From CAG-791 sp963655255 (lineage in GTDB: Bacteria; Bacillota; Clostridia; Lachnospirales; Lachnospiraceae): DNA of 64,000 nucleotides. The position numbers and the translations under genes are program-made. Where the stretch lies: NCBI GenBank assembly GCA_963655255.1, contig CAVKEB010000002.1, positions 62,001-126,000 on the forward strand. Reading direction: 5' to 3'. Below, one piece after another: positions 9,166-16,909 of the stretch. Positions within the stretch are counted from its first letter, which is position 1, and each line of letters opens with the position of its first letter. The notes under the pieces were generated by a model. That model was given only the letters and a program-made list of their open reading frames with translations, searched no databases and was not told the DNA's origin.

Positions 9166-9278
9166 GTTTGAAAGTGACATCGATATGTCCCTTTCAAACT
9201 GCAGCATCGGTGCTGACGCACCGGCTGCCGCATTCGGCAAAACCGCCTTCGCGGATTTTGCCTCAGGGAGGTATAGAA
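9166..9278 (+). repeat. Start-associated repeat, copy C (full length), supplies ireB ribosome site
   Basis: Modules in order: hairpin A (GTTTGAAAGTGACAT arm, 9166-9199, one mismatch); a CAGCA/TGCTG versus GGTGC/GCACC region; hairpin B (GGCAAAACCGC/GCGGATTTTGCC with a CTTC loop, 9236-9262); and the tail cctcagggaggtatagaa, whose GGAGG lies 7 nt before the ireB ATG. Confidence 0.88.
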
Positions 9279-9566
9279 ATGAAGAGATACAGCGAAGAAG
9301 ATTTGAGCAGTACACAGTATTTTAAGGTAAAGCCGGATCAGGAGAGCGGAACCAGAAAGGTTCTGTCCATCGTGTACGAGGCACTGACCAAGAAGGGATA
9401 CGATCCGGTCAATCAGATTGTCGGATACATCATGTCCGGAGATCCCACCTACATCACCAACTACATGGGGGCGAGAAGCCTGATCATGAAGGTTGAGCGC
9501 GATGAGCTGGTGGAGGAAATTCTGGAAGCGTACATCCGGAACAATCACTGGAACGAGGAAGCGTAA
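9279..9566 (+). CDS. ireB: IreB family regulatory phosphoprotein (UPF0297)
   Basis: The 95-residue product matches the small UPF0297/YrzL family, known in Enterococcus as IreB, a substrate of the Ser/Thr kinase IreK that influences cephalosporin resistance and cell-wall homeostasis. The conserved start EEDLSSTQYFKV contains the phospho-acceptor Ser/Thr region, and GYDPVNQIVGYIMSGDPTYI is the family signature. A longer reading from 9009 would run through the repeat and has no similarity, so the ATG placed 7 nt after the repeat's GGAGG is chosen. ruvX follows, as in Bacillus (yrzL-yrrK). Confidence 0.92.
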   Translation: MKRYSEEDLSSTQYFKVKPDQESGTRKVLSIVYEALTKKGYDPVNQIVGYIMSGDPTYITNYMGARSLIMKVERDELVEEILEAYIRNNHWNEEA

Positions 9567-9657
9567 CGGCGCGGCCTTTGACATGGAACCGCAGAGAAAC
9601 CCGTGAAAGGGGAATTTCTGCACAGCCGCGATACGATGCGGCATGGAATTTGCAGCA

Positions 9658-10116
9658 ATGAGAGTAATGGGTCTTGATTACGGCTCAAAAACAGTTGGAG
9701 TCGCACTGTCTGATGAACTTCTGATGACGGCACAGCCTACGGAAACCATCTGGCGGGACCGGGAGGGCAAGATACGGAAAACCCTGGTCCGGATTGAGGA
9801 GCTGATCCTCGAATATGATGTCAGACTGATTGTCCTCGGACTGCCGCTGAATATGGATGACAGCGTAGGAGAACGCGCGGAAGCTGCCCTGGCTTTTAAG
9901 GAGCGGCTGGAGCGGCGCACCTCTGTGCCTGTCGTGATGTCCGACGAGAGACTGACTACGGTGGAAGCGGATGAAATGCTCGCCAAAATGGAGATCCCGC
10001 CACAGCACCGCAAGAAGTATCTGGATCAGATCGCAGCCAGTGTGATTCTTCAGGAATATATGGAGAACCATAGGAAAGAACTGGTACAAATTGGCGGAAA
10101 AGAAGAAAACAACTAG
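9658..10116 (+). CDS. ruvX: Holliday junction resolvase-like RuvX/YqgF
   Basis: RuvX is an RNase H-fold nuclease implicated in processing of 16S rRNA 5' ends and proposed as a Holliday junction resolvase. The 152-residue form starts MRVMGLDYGSKTVGVALSDE, matching the family N-terminus with its first catalytic aspartate in LDYGSK. Further signatures are VLGLPLNMDDSVGERA, DERLTTVEA and DQIAASVILQEYM with the last catalytic aspartate. An in-frame ATG at 9643 is possible but gives five extra non-conserved residues and no better ribosome site. Its 3' end overlaps the rnj start by 26 bases, which suggests translational coupling. Confidence 0.92.
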   Translation: MRVMGLDYGSKTVGVALSDELLMTAQPTETIWRDREGKIRKTLVRIEELILEYDVRLIVLGLPLNMDDSVGERAEAALAFKERLERRTSVPVVMSDERLTTVEADEMLAKMEIPPQHRKKYLDQIAASVILQEYMENHRKELVQIGGKEENN

Positions 10117-11785
10117 AAAAAAAGCAAAGGTATCCGGCCCCAGGCTGAAAATTATCCCGCTGGGCGGCTTGGAGCAGATCGGAATGAACATTACTGCCTT
10201 CGAATATGAGGACAGTATTATTGTGGTGGACTGCGGTCTCGCCTTTCCGGAGGATGACATGTTCGGAATCGACAGTGTCATTCCGGATGTCACCTATCTG
10301 CAGGACAACATCGACAAGGTCAAGGGCTTTGTCATCACGCACGGACATGAGGACCACATCGGAGCGCTTCCGTATATTCTCCAGAAGGTTAATGTTCCGG
10401 TTTACGGAACCAAGCTGACCATCGCGCTGATTGAGAACAAGCTCACGGAGCACAAGATGATGGACACCACGAAGCGGGTGGTGGTTTCCTTCGGGCAGAC
10501 CATCAATCTGGGACGGTTCCGCGTGGAATTCATCAAGACCAACCACAGCATTGTGGATGCGGCGGCGCTTGCCATCTATTCGCCGGTCGGCGTCGTGGTG
10601 CACACCGGCGATTTCAAGGTGGATTACACTCCGGTGTACGGCGATGCGATCGACCTGCAGCGCTTTGCAGAATTGGGGAGAAACGGCGTTCTGGCGCTGA
10701 TGTGCGACTCCACCAATGCGGAACGGCCGGGCTACACACAGTCGGAGAAGACGGTCGGCGTGACGATCGACCGCATTTTTGCGGAGCACAAGGACACGAG
10801 GATCATCATTGCGACATTCGCGTCCAATGTGGACCGTGTGCAGCAGATCATCAATTCCTCTTATAAGTACGGGCGCAAGGTCGCCGTCGAGGGACGCAGT
10901 ATGGTCAATATCATTGCCGCGGCCAGTGCGATCGGGTGCCTCAATGTGCCGAAAAACACACTGATCGAAGAGGATGAGCTGCGCAATTATCCGCCGGAGA
11001 AGACAACCATCATCACGACAGGCTCTCAGGGCGAGAGCATGGCGGCTCTGACCAGGATGGCGGAGGACCAGCACCGGAAGGTGAAGGTCGGCCCCGGCGA
11101 CACCATTATTTTCTCCTCGCACCCGATTCCGGGAAACGAGAAGTCGGTGACCAACGTCATCAACAAGCTTCTCATGAAGGGAGCGGATGTCATTTTCCAG
11201 GATGTTCATGTTTCGGGACATCCGTGCCAGGAGGAGCTGAAGCTGATTTATTCACTGGTGCAGCCGAAGTATGCCATTCCGGTGCACGGCGAATACCGGC
11301 ATCTGATCGCGCAGTCCAAGGTGGCGGCGGCGCTGGGCATTCCGAAGGAGGATATTTTCATTCTTCATTCCGGAAATGTGCTGGAGCTGAATCAGGATGT
11401 GGCGGAAGTGACGGGACAGGTTCCGGTAGGAGCCATCCTGGTGGATGGTCTCGGCGTCGGCGATGTCGGGAATACGGTTCTGCGTGACCGCCAGCATCTG
11501 GCGGAGGACGGCATTGTCATCGTGACCTTTGCCATGGAGCGGGGCACCGATTATCTGGCTGCGGGACCGGAGATCGAGAGCCGCGGGTTTGTATATATGA
11601 AGGAAGCGGATACCCTGATGAAGGAGGCGGATCTTGTCGTGCAGGAAGCACTGGCGGACTGCCTGGATCATGGTCAGGATGATCCCGTGAAGCTTAAGAA
11701 CAGCGTCCGGTCGGCTCTGAGTGACTTCTTCTGGAAGAAGACGAAGCGCCGTCCGATGATCCTTCCGATGCTGATGGAGATTTGA
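10091..11785 (+). CDS. rnj: Ribonuclease J
   Basis: This is a metallo-beta-lactamase/beta-CASP nuclease with 5'-3' exonuclease and endonuclease activity in mRNA decay and rRNA maturation. The 564 residues fit RNase J (B. subtilis J1 has 555). The zinc-binding HGHEDH is near residues 83-88 (VITHGHEDHIGALPYILQK). Further MBL motifs include HTGDFKVD, and the beta-CASP region has MCDSTNAERPG, ATFASNVDRVQQ and SGHPCQEELK. Translation starts at a TTG (followed by AEKKKTTRKKAK, a basic tail) inside the end of ruvX, behind GGAAAG. Only one J-type paralogue is visible in the window. Confidence 0.95.
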   Translation: MAEKKKTTRKKAKVSGPRLKIIPLGGLEQIGMNITAFEYEDSIIVVDCGLAFPEDDMFGIDSVIPDVTYLQDNIDKVKGFVITHGHEDHIGALPYILQKVNVPVYGTKLTIALIENKLTEHKMMDTTKRVVVSFGQTINLGRFRVEFIKTNHSIVDAAALAIYSPVGVVVHTGDFKVDYTPVYGDAIDLQRFAELGRNGVLALMCDSTNAERPGYTQSEKTVGVTIDRIFAEHKDTRIIIATFASNVDRVQQIINSSYKYGRKVAVEGRSMVNIIAAASAIGCLNVPKNTLIEEDELRNYPPEKTTIITTGSQGESMAALTRMAEDQHRKVKVGPGDTIIFSSHPIPGNEKSVTNVINKLLMKGADVIFQDVHVSGHPCQEELKLIYSLVQPKYAIPVHGEYRHLIAQSKVAAALGIPKEDIFILHSGNVLELNQDVAEVTGQVPVGAILVDGLGVGDVGNTVLRDRQHLAEDGIVIVTFAMERGTDYLAAGPEIESRGFVYMKEADTLMKEADLVVQEALADCLDHGQDDPVKLKNSVRSALSDFFWKKTKRRPMILPMLMEI

Positions 11786-11796
11786 GGAAGACATTC

Positions 11797-12465
11797 ATGA
11801 AATCCGGCAGATATCCCCAGTATGAACAGGAATACAGAAGAGAACCCGGGAGGGCGTCCGGCCGCGGACGCTCTGCCTCGGATCGTCCTTCGCGCAGTTA
11901 CGGAAGGCCGGCCCGCGGGCACAGACCGGTTCCGCATCTGAAGGACGGGCAGGGAACCCTGGACTGGATCGGTGATGTGATCAAGGTTGTTCTGATCATT
12001 GTGGTGATTATGTTCTGTGTCAGCATGTCGCACCGCGCCTATGAGATCGGCTATAACATTTTCTACGAAAAGGCTGTGGACGAGAAGGGAAGCGGGCAGA
12101 CGATCGAGGTGACGATCACGGACGGAATGACGGTGAATCAAATCGGGAAGCTTCTGCAGGAGAAGGGACTGATCAAGGATGCGGAGGTCTTCTTCTATCA
12201 GGAGAGATTCTCTTCCTATCATGGGAAGATTGTTCCGGGCACCTATGATCTGTCAACGGAGATGACGCCCAGCGAGATGATCAAGAAGATGGCGGCGAAC
12301 TACAAGGAGAAGGATGACTCCGGCGAGGCCTCTTCGGCATCGTCCGGTCAGAGCGGAACCGCTGCCTCTGCGGAAGGCAGTTCCTCCGAGGCCTCTTCGG
12401 CGGACACGGCGGAGGGCGCGTCGGATTCTTCGGAGCAGAGCCAGGAAGGGCAGCAGGCGGAATGA
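11797..12465 (+). CDS. MltG-like membrane protein without the catalytic domain
   Basis: The 222-residue protein has a basic N-terminal cytoplasmic segment, one membrane helix (VVLIIVVIMFCVSM, residues about 65-85) and an extracytoplasmic LysM-like region (VTITDGMTVNQIGKLLQEKG, then AEVFFYQE and VPGTYDLSTEMTPSEMIKKMA) that matches the N-terminal part of the YceG/MltG lytic transglycosylase family. It ends in a Ser/Ala/Glu/Gln-rich tail where full-length MltG would have its catalytic domain, so transglycosylase activity is not expected. Position (rnj, this gene, trmR, trhP) matches Bacillus yrrL-yrrM-yrrO. A TTG at 11782 overlapping the rnj stop is an alternative start; ATG 11797 has GAGGAAG before it. 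Confidence 0.8.
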   Translation: MKSGRYPQYEQEYRREPGRASGRGRSASDRPSRSYGRPARGHRPVPHLKDGQGTLDWIGDVIKVVLIIVVIMFCVSMSHRAYEIGYNIFYEKAVDEKGSGQTIEVTITDGMTVNQIGKLLQEKGLIKDAEVFFYQERFSSYHGKIVPGTYDLSTEMTPSEMIKKMAANYKEKDDSGEASSASSGQSGTAASAEGSSSEASSADTAEGASDSSEQSQEGQQAE

Positions 12466-13148
12466 GAGACATTGATACCGAAAAAGAAGAGCGGATTCTG
12501 ACGTTCATCGAATCCATGGCGTCGGGAAATACAGAATTTTTGAATGCGTTGGAGAAAGAGGCGCTGGGTGAAGGGATCCCGATTATCAGGACTCAGACCC
12601 AGAGCCTCCTTCGTTTTCTTCTGGAACTTGTGAAGCCGGAGAAGATACTGGAGGTGGGAACGGCCACCGGATTTTCTGCCTGCCTGATGTTGAATTATGC
12701 ACCGGAGAAGGCGTCGGTTACGACGATTGAGAGGGACCCGGAAAGGATCGTGAAGGCCAAAGAGCACTTTGCGATGATTGATGAGGCTCCTTCCCGCATG
12801 CCGGGACGCCGGAGCAGGCAGATTACGCTTCTGGAGGGAGATGCCGCAGCGGTTTTGAAGGAGCTGGAAGGCCCGTATGATTTTATTTTCATGGATGCCG
12901 CGAAGGGGCAGTACATTCACTTCCTCCCGGAAGTGATCAGACTCCTTGCACCGGGCGGACTCCTTGTATCCGACAATGTTTTCAAGGACGGGGAAATCCT
13001 GGAATCCCGCTTCGCGGTGAAGCGCAGGGACCGCACCATTCACAAGAGAATGCGGGAGTACCTGCAGGCACTCACCGGAAGGGATGATCTGCAGACACTT
13101 CTTCTGGAAGAAGGAGACGGCGCTGCGCTCAGCATTCGGAAAAAATAA
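12462..13148 (+). CDS. trmR: O-methyltransferase TrmR (tRNA U34, YrrM type)
   Basis: This is a class I SAM-dependent O-methyltransferase of the catechol-OMT fold. In Bacillus the orthologous TrmR makes 5-methoxyuridine from 5-hydroxyuridine at tRNA position 34. The 228-residue product shows LEVGTATGFSACLML (SAM loop), TTIERDPERIVKAKEH, FIFMDAAKGQYIHFLP with the metal-binding aspartate, and LLVSDNVFKDGE. The ATG overlaps the previous stop (ATGA). The next gene is the U32 peptidase-like hydroxylase TrhP that makes the substrate nucleoside, so the two act in sequence. A segment inside (SRMPGRRSRQ) is longer than in many homologues. Confidence 0.9.
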   Translation: MRDIDTEKEERILTFIESMASGNTEFLNALEKEALGEGIPIIRTQTQSLLRFLLELVKPEKILEVGTATGFSACLMLNYAPEKASVTTIERDPERIVKAKEHFAMIDEAPSRMPGRRSRQITLLEGDAAAVLKELEGPYDFIFMDAAKGQYIHFLPEVIRLLAPGGLLVSDNVFKDGEILESRFAVKRRDRTIHKRMREYLQALTGRDDLQTLLLEEGDGAALSIRKK

Positions 13149-13206
13149 CGGAAATGCCGGGCCGAAGACTGCTGAAAGCGATACAATGCCCTGCAGGAGG
13201 CAGGAA

Positions 13207-13307
13207 GTTTGAACGTGACATCGATATGTCACGTTCAAACAGCAGCATCGGTGCTGCCGCGTTCGGCAAAACCGCCTTTGCGGATTTTGCCTCAGCGAGG
13301 TATAAAA
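13207..13307 (+). repeat. Start-associated repeat, copy D (full length), between trmR and trhP
   Basis: Hairpin A occupies 13207-13240 with arms GTTTGAACGTGACAT and ATGTCACGTTCAAAC: one base differs from copy G, and its partner has changed to match. A 12-nt deletion removes gacgcaccggct. Hairpin B and the tail gcctcagcgaggtataaaa are intact; GAGG is 7 nt before an ATG at 13308, which opens a 17-codon ORF rather than trhP itself. Confidence 0.88.
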
Positions 13308-13361
13308 ATGAGCCGCCTGTCGGGAAAAGCAAGAAAGGAACAATTATGGAGACAAATCTGA
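13308..13361 (+). CDS. 17-residue leader ORF from the repeat start codon
   Basis: Starting at the repeat's own ATG, the frame reads MSRLSGKARKEQLWRQI and stops at TGA 13359-13361. It overlaps the trhP ATG at 13346 in another frame, so ribosomes finishing it would pass the trhP start. Its ribosome site (GAGG, 7-nt spacing) is as good as that of trhP. No similarity to a known leader peptide is recognised; whether it is translated is inference. Confidence 0.4.
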   Translation: MSRLSGKARKEQLWRQI

Positions 13362-14593
13362 CCGGAAAGAAGCCGGAGCTTCTGTGTCCTGCCAAGGATC
13401 TGGAGGTTCTGAAGACGGCCGTGAATTTCGGCGCGGATGCGGTCTATATCGGGGGAGAGGCGTACGGCCTTCGGGCGAAGGCGAGAAATTTCTCTCCGCC
13501 GGAGATGGCAGAGGGAATTGAATACGCTCATGCACATGGAGCAAGAGTACATGTGACGGCGAATATTCTGGCCCACAACGCGGATCTTGCGGGGGCCGCG
13601 GCGTATTTCCGGGAGCTGGAAGAGCTGCGGCCGGACGCGGTCCTGATCGCGGATCCCGGCATGTTCGATCTGGCGAGGGAGAACTGCCCGGACGTGGAAA
13701 TTCACATTTCCACACAGGCCAATAACACGAACACGGGGACCTTCCGGTTCTGGCACCGGATGGGAGCAAAACGGGTCGTCTGCGCGAGAGAGCTGAGTCT
13801 TTCGGAAATCCGGCAGATCCGGCAGGAGACGCCGGAGGATCTGGAAATCGAGGCCTTCGTGCACGGAGCCATGTGCATTTCTTATTCCGGCCGCTGCCTT
13901 CTCTCCAATTATTTTACCGGAAGAGACGCCAACCACGGAGCCTGCACACATCCCTGCCGCTGGAAATACGCGGTGATGGAAGAATCCCGCCCCGGCGAAT
14001 ATCTGCCCATTGAGGAGAATGAGCGGGGAACCTTTATTTTCAATTCCAGGGATCTGTGCATGATCGAGCACATTCCGGATCTGTGCCGCGCGGGAATCAG
14101 CTCGCTGAAAATCGAAGGCCGCATGAAGACGGCCCTGTATGTGGCGACGGTTGCGAGAACCTACCGGCAGGCAATTGACGACTTCTATGAAAGCGAGGAG
14201 AAATACCTCTCGAGAATGGACTGGTACCGGGATGAAATCCGCAAATGTACCTACCGGCGCTTTACAACCGGTTTCTATTATGGGAGACCGGATGAAGAGT
14301 CGATGGTGTATGATAGTAACACCTATGTAAGTGAATCCATCTGGCTCGGAATCGTGGAGGATGTGAAGGACGGACGTGTCCGCTTCATGCAGCGCAACAA
14401 GTTCAGCGTCGGCGATTCCATTGAGATCATGAAACTGGATGGACGGGACATTCCGGCAACCGTGCTCGGTTTCGTCACCGAAGAGGGAGAGCGGGTCACC
14501 AGTGCACCGCACCCGCAGCAGATTCTCTACGCGGAACTTTCCGCCCCGGCGGAAAAAGGAGATATTCTGCGGATGAACGGAGCAGGAGAATAA
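13346..14593 (+). CDS. trhP: tRNA U34 hydroxylation protein TrhP (peptidase U32 family)
   Basis: Members of the U32 family such as YegQ/TrhP and Bacillus YrrN/YrrO install 5-hydroxyuridine at tRNA position 34 using prephenate. The 415-residue protein has PELLCPAKDLEVLKTAVNFGADAVYIGG at the start, the FVHGAMCISYSGRCLLS motif, NYFTGRDANHGACTHPCRWKY with conserved cysteines, and SLKIEGRMKTALYVATVARTYR. The start chosen, METNLTGKKPELL, has AAGAAAGGAA before it. A longer frame from 13154 would read through the repeat and is rejected. It follows trmR, which methylates its product. Confidence 0.92.
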   Translation: METNLTGKKPELLCPAKDLEVLKTAVNFGADAVYIGGEAYGLRAKARNFSPPEMAEGIEYAHAHGARVHVTANILAHNADLAGAAAYFRELEELRPDAVLIADPGMFDLARENCPDVEIHISTQANNTNTGTFRFWHRMGAKRVVCARELSLSEIRQIRQETPEDLEIEAFVHGAMCISYSGRCLLSNYFTGRDANHGACTHPCRWKYAVMEESRPGEYLPIEENERGTFIFNSRDLCMIEHIPDLCRAGISSLKIEGRMKTALYVATVARTYRQAIDDFYESEEKYLSRMDWYRDEIRKCTYRRFTTGFYYGRPDEESMVYDSNTYVSESIWLGIVEDVKDGRVRFMQRNKFSVGDSIEIMKLDGRDIPATVLGFVTEEGERVTSAPHPQQILYAELSAPAEKGDILRMNGAGE

Positions 14594-14632
14594 AAAGAGC
14601 AGAACAATTGTCAGAAGAGGAGAGTATGTCGA

Positions 14633-16747
14633 ATGGAAGCAGAAAGAACAAGACTGGAGCAGCTGTACGGCAAGAACGTCTTCACCATCAGCAGGATGCG
14701 GGAATGCCTTCCCAAAAGCGTCTTTAAGAATGTGAAGAATGTCATCGACAACGGGGGAGAGCTCTCCCGCTCGGACGCGGATGTTGTGGCCAAGGCGATG
14801 AAGGACTGGGCCATGGAGAACGGCGCGACGCATTACACGCACTGGTTCCAGCCGCTGACCGGCATCACTGCGGAGAAGCACGATTCGTTCATCTCAACGC
14901 CGGATGAGGAGGGCCGCATGGTGACGGCGTTCTCCGGCAAGGACCTGATCAAGGGAGAACCGGATGCCTCGTCTTTCCCTTCGGGAGGACTGCGTTCCAC
15001 CTTTGAGGCCAGAGGGTATACCGCGTGGGATGTGACAAGCCCCGCATTCCTGAAGGAATCCGGAACCGGCGTGACGCTCTGCATCCCGACGGTCTTCTGC
15101 TCCTATACGGGAGAGGCACTGGACAAGAAAACACCGCTCCTTCGCTCCATGGAAGCGATCAACCGGCAGGCCCTGCGGATTGTGCGGCTGTTTGGTGATA
15201 CCACGGCGACAAAGGTGACGGCTTCCACCGGAGCCGAGCAGGAATATTTCCTTGTGGACAAGAAGAAGTTCCTGCAGCGCCCGGACCTTATTTTCACGGG
15301 AAGAACCCTGTTCGGTGCCCCGGCTCCGAAGGGACAGGAGATGGAGGATCACTACTTCGGCGTCATCCGTGAGCGCGTCGGAGAGTACATGAAGGATCTG
15401 AACGAAGAGCTGTGGAAGCTCGGCGTTCCCGCGAAGACCCAGCACAATGAGGTCGCACCGGCTCAGCATGAGCTGGCTCCGATCTATGAGACCGCCAATC
15501 TTGCGGCGGATCACAATCAGCTGATCATGGAGGCCATGAAGCGTGTGGCGGATCACCACGGTCTGCGCTGCCTTCTGCACGAGAAGCCGTTTGACGGCGT
15601 CAACGGCTCCGGCAAGCACAACAACTGGTCCCTGACAACGGATACCGGCGTGAACCTGATTGATCCGGGCGATTCCCCGGAGCGCAATGTCCGCTTTCTT
15701 CTGGTGCTGTCCTGCATTCTGAAGGCGGTTGACACGCATGCGGACCTCCTGCGCCAGAGTGCATCGGATGTCGGCAATGACCTGCGGCTGGGAGCCAATG
15801 AGGCGCCGCCGGCCATCGTATCCATTTTCCTCGGACAGCAGCTGGAGGATGTGGTCCGTCAGCTGGTTGAGACGGGAACGGCGGAGAATCACATCGAGGG
15901 CGGATATCTCCGCACCGGTGTCTCGACACTGCCGGATATTGCGAAGGATGCGACGGACCGCAACCGCACTTCACCGTTTGCCTTCACCGGCAACAAATTT
16001 GAATTCCGCATGGTCGGTTCGGCGGATTCCATAGCCGGGTCCACGACGATTCTGAATGCGATTGTCGCAGAGGCGTTCTGCGAGGCCGCGGACATTCTGG
16101 AGAAATCGGACAACTTCGAACTGGCTGTTCATGATCTGATCAAGAAGAATCTGAGCGAGCATCAGAGAATTATTTTTGACGGAGACGGATATTCCCAGGA
16201 CTGGGTGGAGGAAGCGAAGAAACGCGGCCTTCCGAACATCCCGAGCACGATCGAGGCGGCGGAGGTCCTGACCACCAGAAAGTCCGTGGAACTGTTCGAG
16301 CGGTTCCGGATTTTCACGCGGACAGAGCTGGAGTCCAGACAGGAAATCACCTATGAGACTTACGCCAAGACGATCAACATCGAGGCGCTGACGATGATCG
16401 ACATGGCATCGCGGCAGATCATTCCCGCCTGCATGAAGTACGAGAAGGATCTCGCGGACACCATCATTGCCGTGCAGAAGGCGGGAGCCGTCTTCAATGC
16501 CGAGGCGGAGAAGCTTCAGACGATTGCGGACGAGATTGACCAGGCACAGCGGGCTCTGGATCACCTCCGCGAGATAGAGGCCAGCGCCTCTGCGCTTCCG
16601 GATGGAAAGGAGCGGGCGTTCTTCTACAAGGATGAGGTGAAGCCCGCCATGGCGGCACTGCGCAAGCCCTGCGACCGCCTGGAGAGTATCGTCAACAAGG
16701 ACGCATGGCCGTTCCCGACCTATGAAGACCTGATGTTTGAGGTTTAG
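14633..16747 (+). CDS. glnN: Glutamine synthetase type III
   Basis: It forms glutamine from glutamate, ammonia and ATP in the cytosol. The 704-residue length and sequence fit the GSIII (GlnN) family, which differs from the common 470-residue type I. Family signatures include HYTHWFQPLTGITAEKHDSF near the N-terminus, SSFPSGGLRSTFEARGYTAWD, EQEYFLVDKK, NEVAPAQHELAPIYE, KPFDGVNGSGKHNNWS and ESRQEITYETYAKTINIEA. AGAGGAGAG precedes the ATG by 9 bases; another ATG at 14626 is out of frame. It stands alone between trhP and a multi-hairpin element. No glnR or P-II gene is adjacent. Confidence 0.96.
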   Translation: MEAERTRLEQLYGKNVFTISRMRECLPKSVFKNVKNVIDNGGELSRSDADVVAKAMKDWAMENGATHYTHWFQPLTGITAEKHDSFISTPDEEGRMVTAFSGKDLIKGEPDASSFPSGGLRSTFEARGYTAWDVTSPAFLKESGTGVTLCIPTVFCSYTGEALDKKTPLLRSMEAINRQALRIVRLFGDTTATKVTASTGAEQEYFLVDKKKFLQRPDLIFTGRTLFGAPAPKGQEMEDHYFGVIRERVGEYMKDLNEELWKLGVPAKTQHNEVAPAQHELAPIYETANLAADHNQLIMEAMKRVADHHGLRCLLHEKPFDGVNGSGKHNNWSLTTDTGVNLIDPGDSPERNVRFLLVLSCILKAVDTHADLLRQSASDVGNDLRLGANEAPPAIVSIFLGQQLEDVVRQLVETGTAENHIEGGYLRTGVSTLPDIAKDATDRNRTSPFAFTGNKFEFRMVGSADSIAGSTTILNAIVAEAFCEAADILEKSDNFELAVHDLIKKNLSEHQRIIFDGDGYSQDWVEEAKKRGLPNIPSTIEAAEVLTTRKSVELFERFRIFTRTELESRQEITYETYAKTINIEALTMIDMASRQIIPACMKYEKDLADTIIAVQKAGAVFNAEAEKLQTIADEIDQAQRALDHLREIEASASALPDGKERAFFYKDEVKPAMAALRKPCDRLESIVNKDAWPFPTYEDLMFEV

Positions 16748-16866
16748 TGCATTCGAAGATGCCGATGGCATCTTCTTCTGCCAGGAGCGAACACACTGCG
16801 TGTGTTTGCTCCCGCATCGGAGAATTCGCCTTCGCGAAATTCTCCTCGCGTGCACTCGAGATGCAC
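16748..16866 (+). repeat. Multi-hairpin cassette after glnN
   Basis: Stems in order: GAAGATGCC-gat-GGCATCTTC (16755-16775), GGAGCGAACACAC-tgc-GTGTGTTTGCTCC (16784-16812, one G-T pair), GGAGAATTCGCCTTCGCGAA...ATTCTCC (16819-16845) and GTGCA/TGCAC (16850-16866). The first three correspond in order and linkers to the insert in repeat copy F at 24268-24357. It may also act as a glnN terminator, although no T run follows. Confidence 0.75.
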
Positions 16867-16909
16867 GATTGCATGACAGTAACAATATATGAGGAGTGGA
16901 TAGCAGACA

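Noticed and set aside
9009..9278. N-terminal extension of ireB through the repeat
   Set aside because: The residues come from the non-coding repeat and the family starts at the ATG at 9279; the same reasoning excludes extensions into the repeats before trhP and the MalF-like permease.
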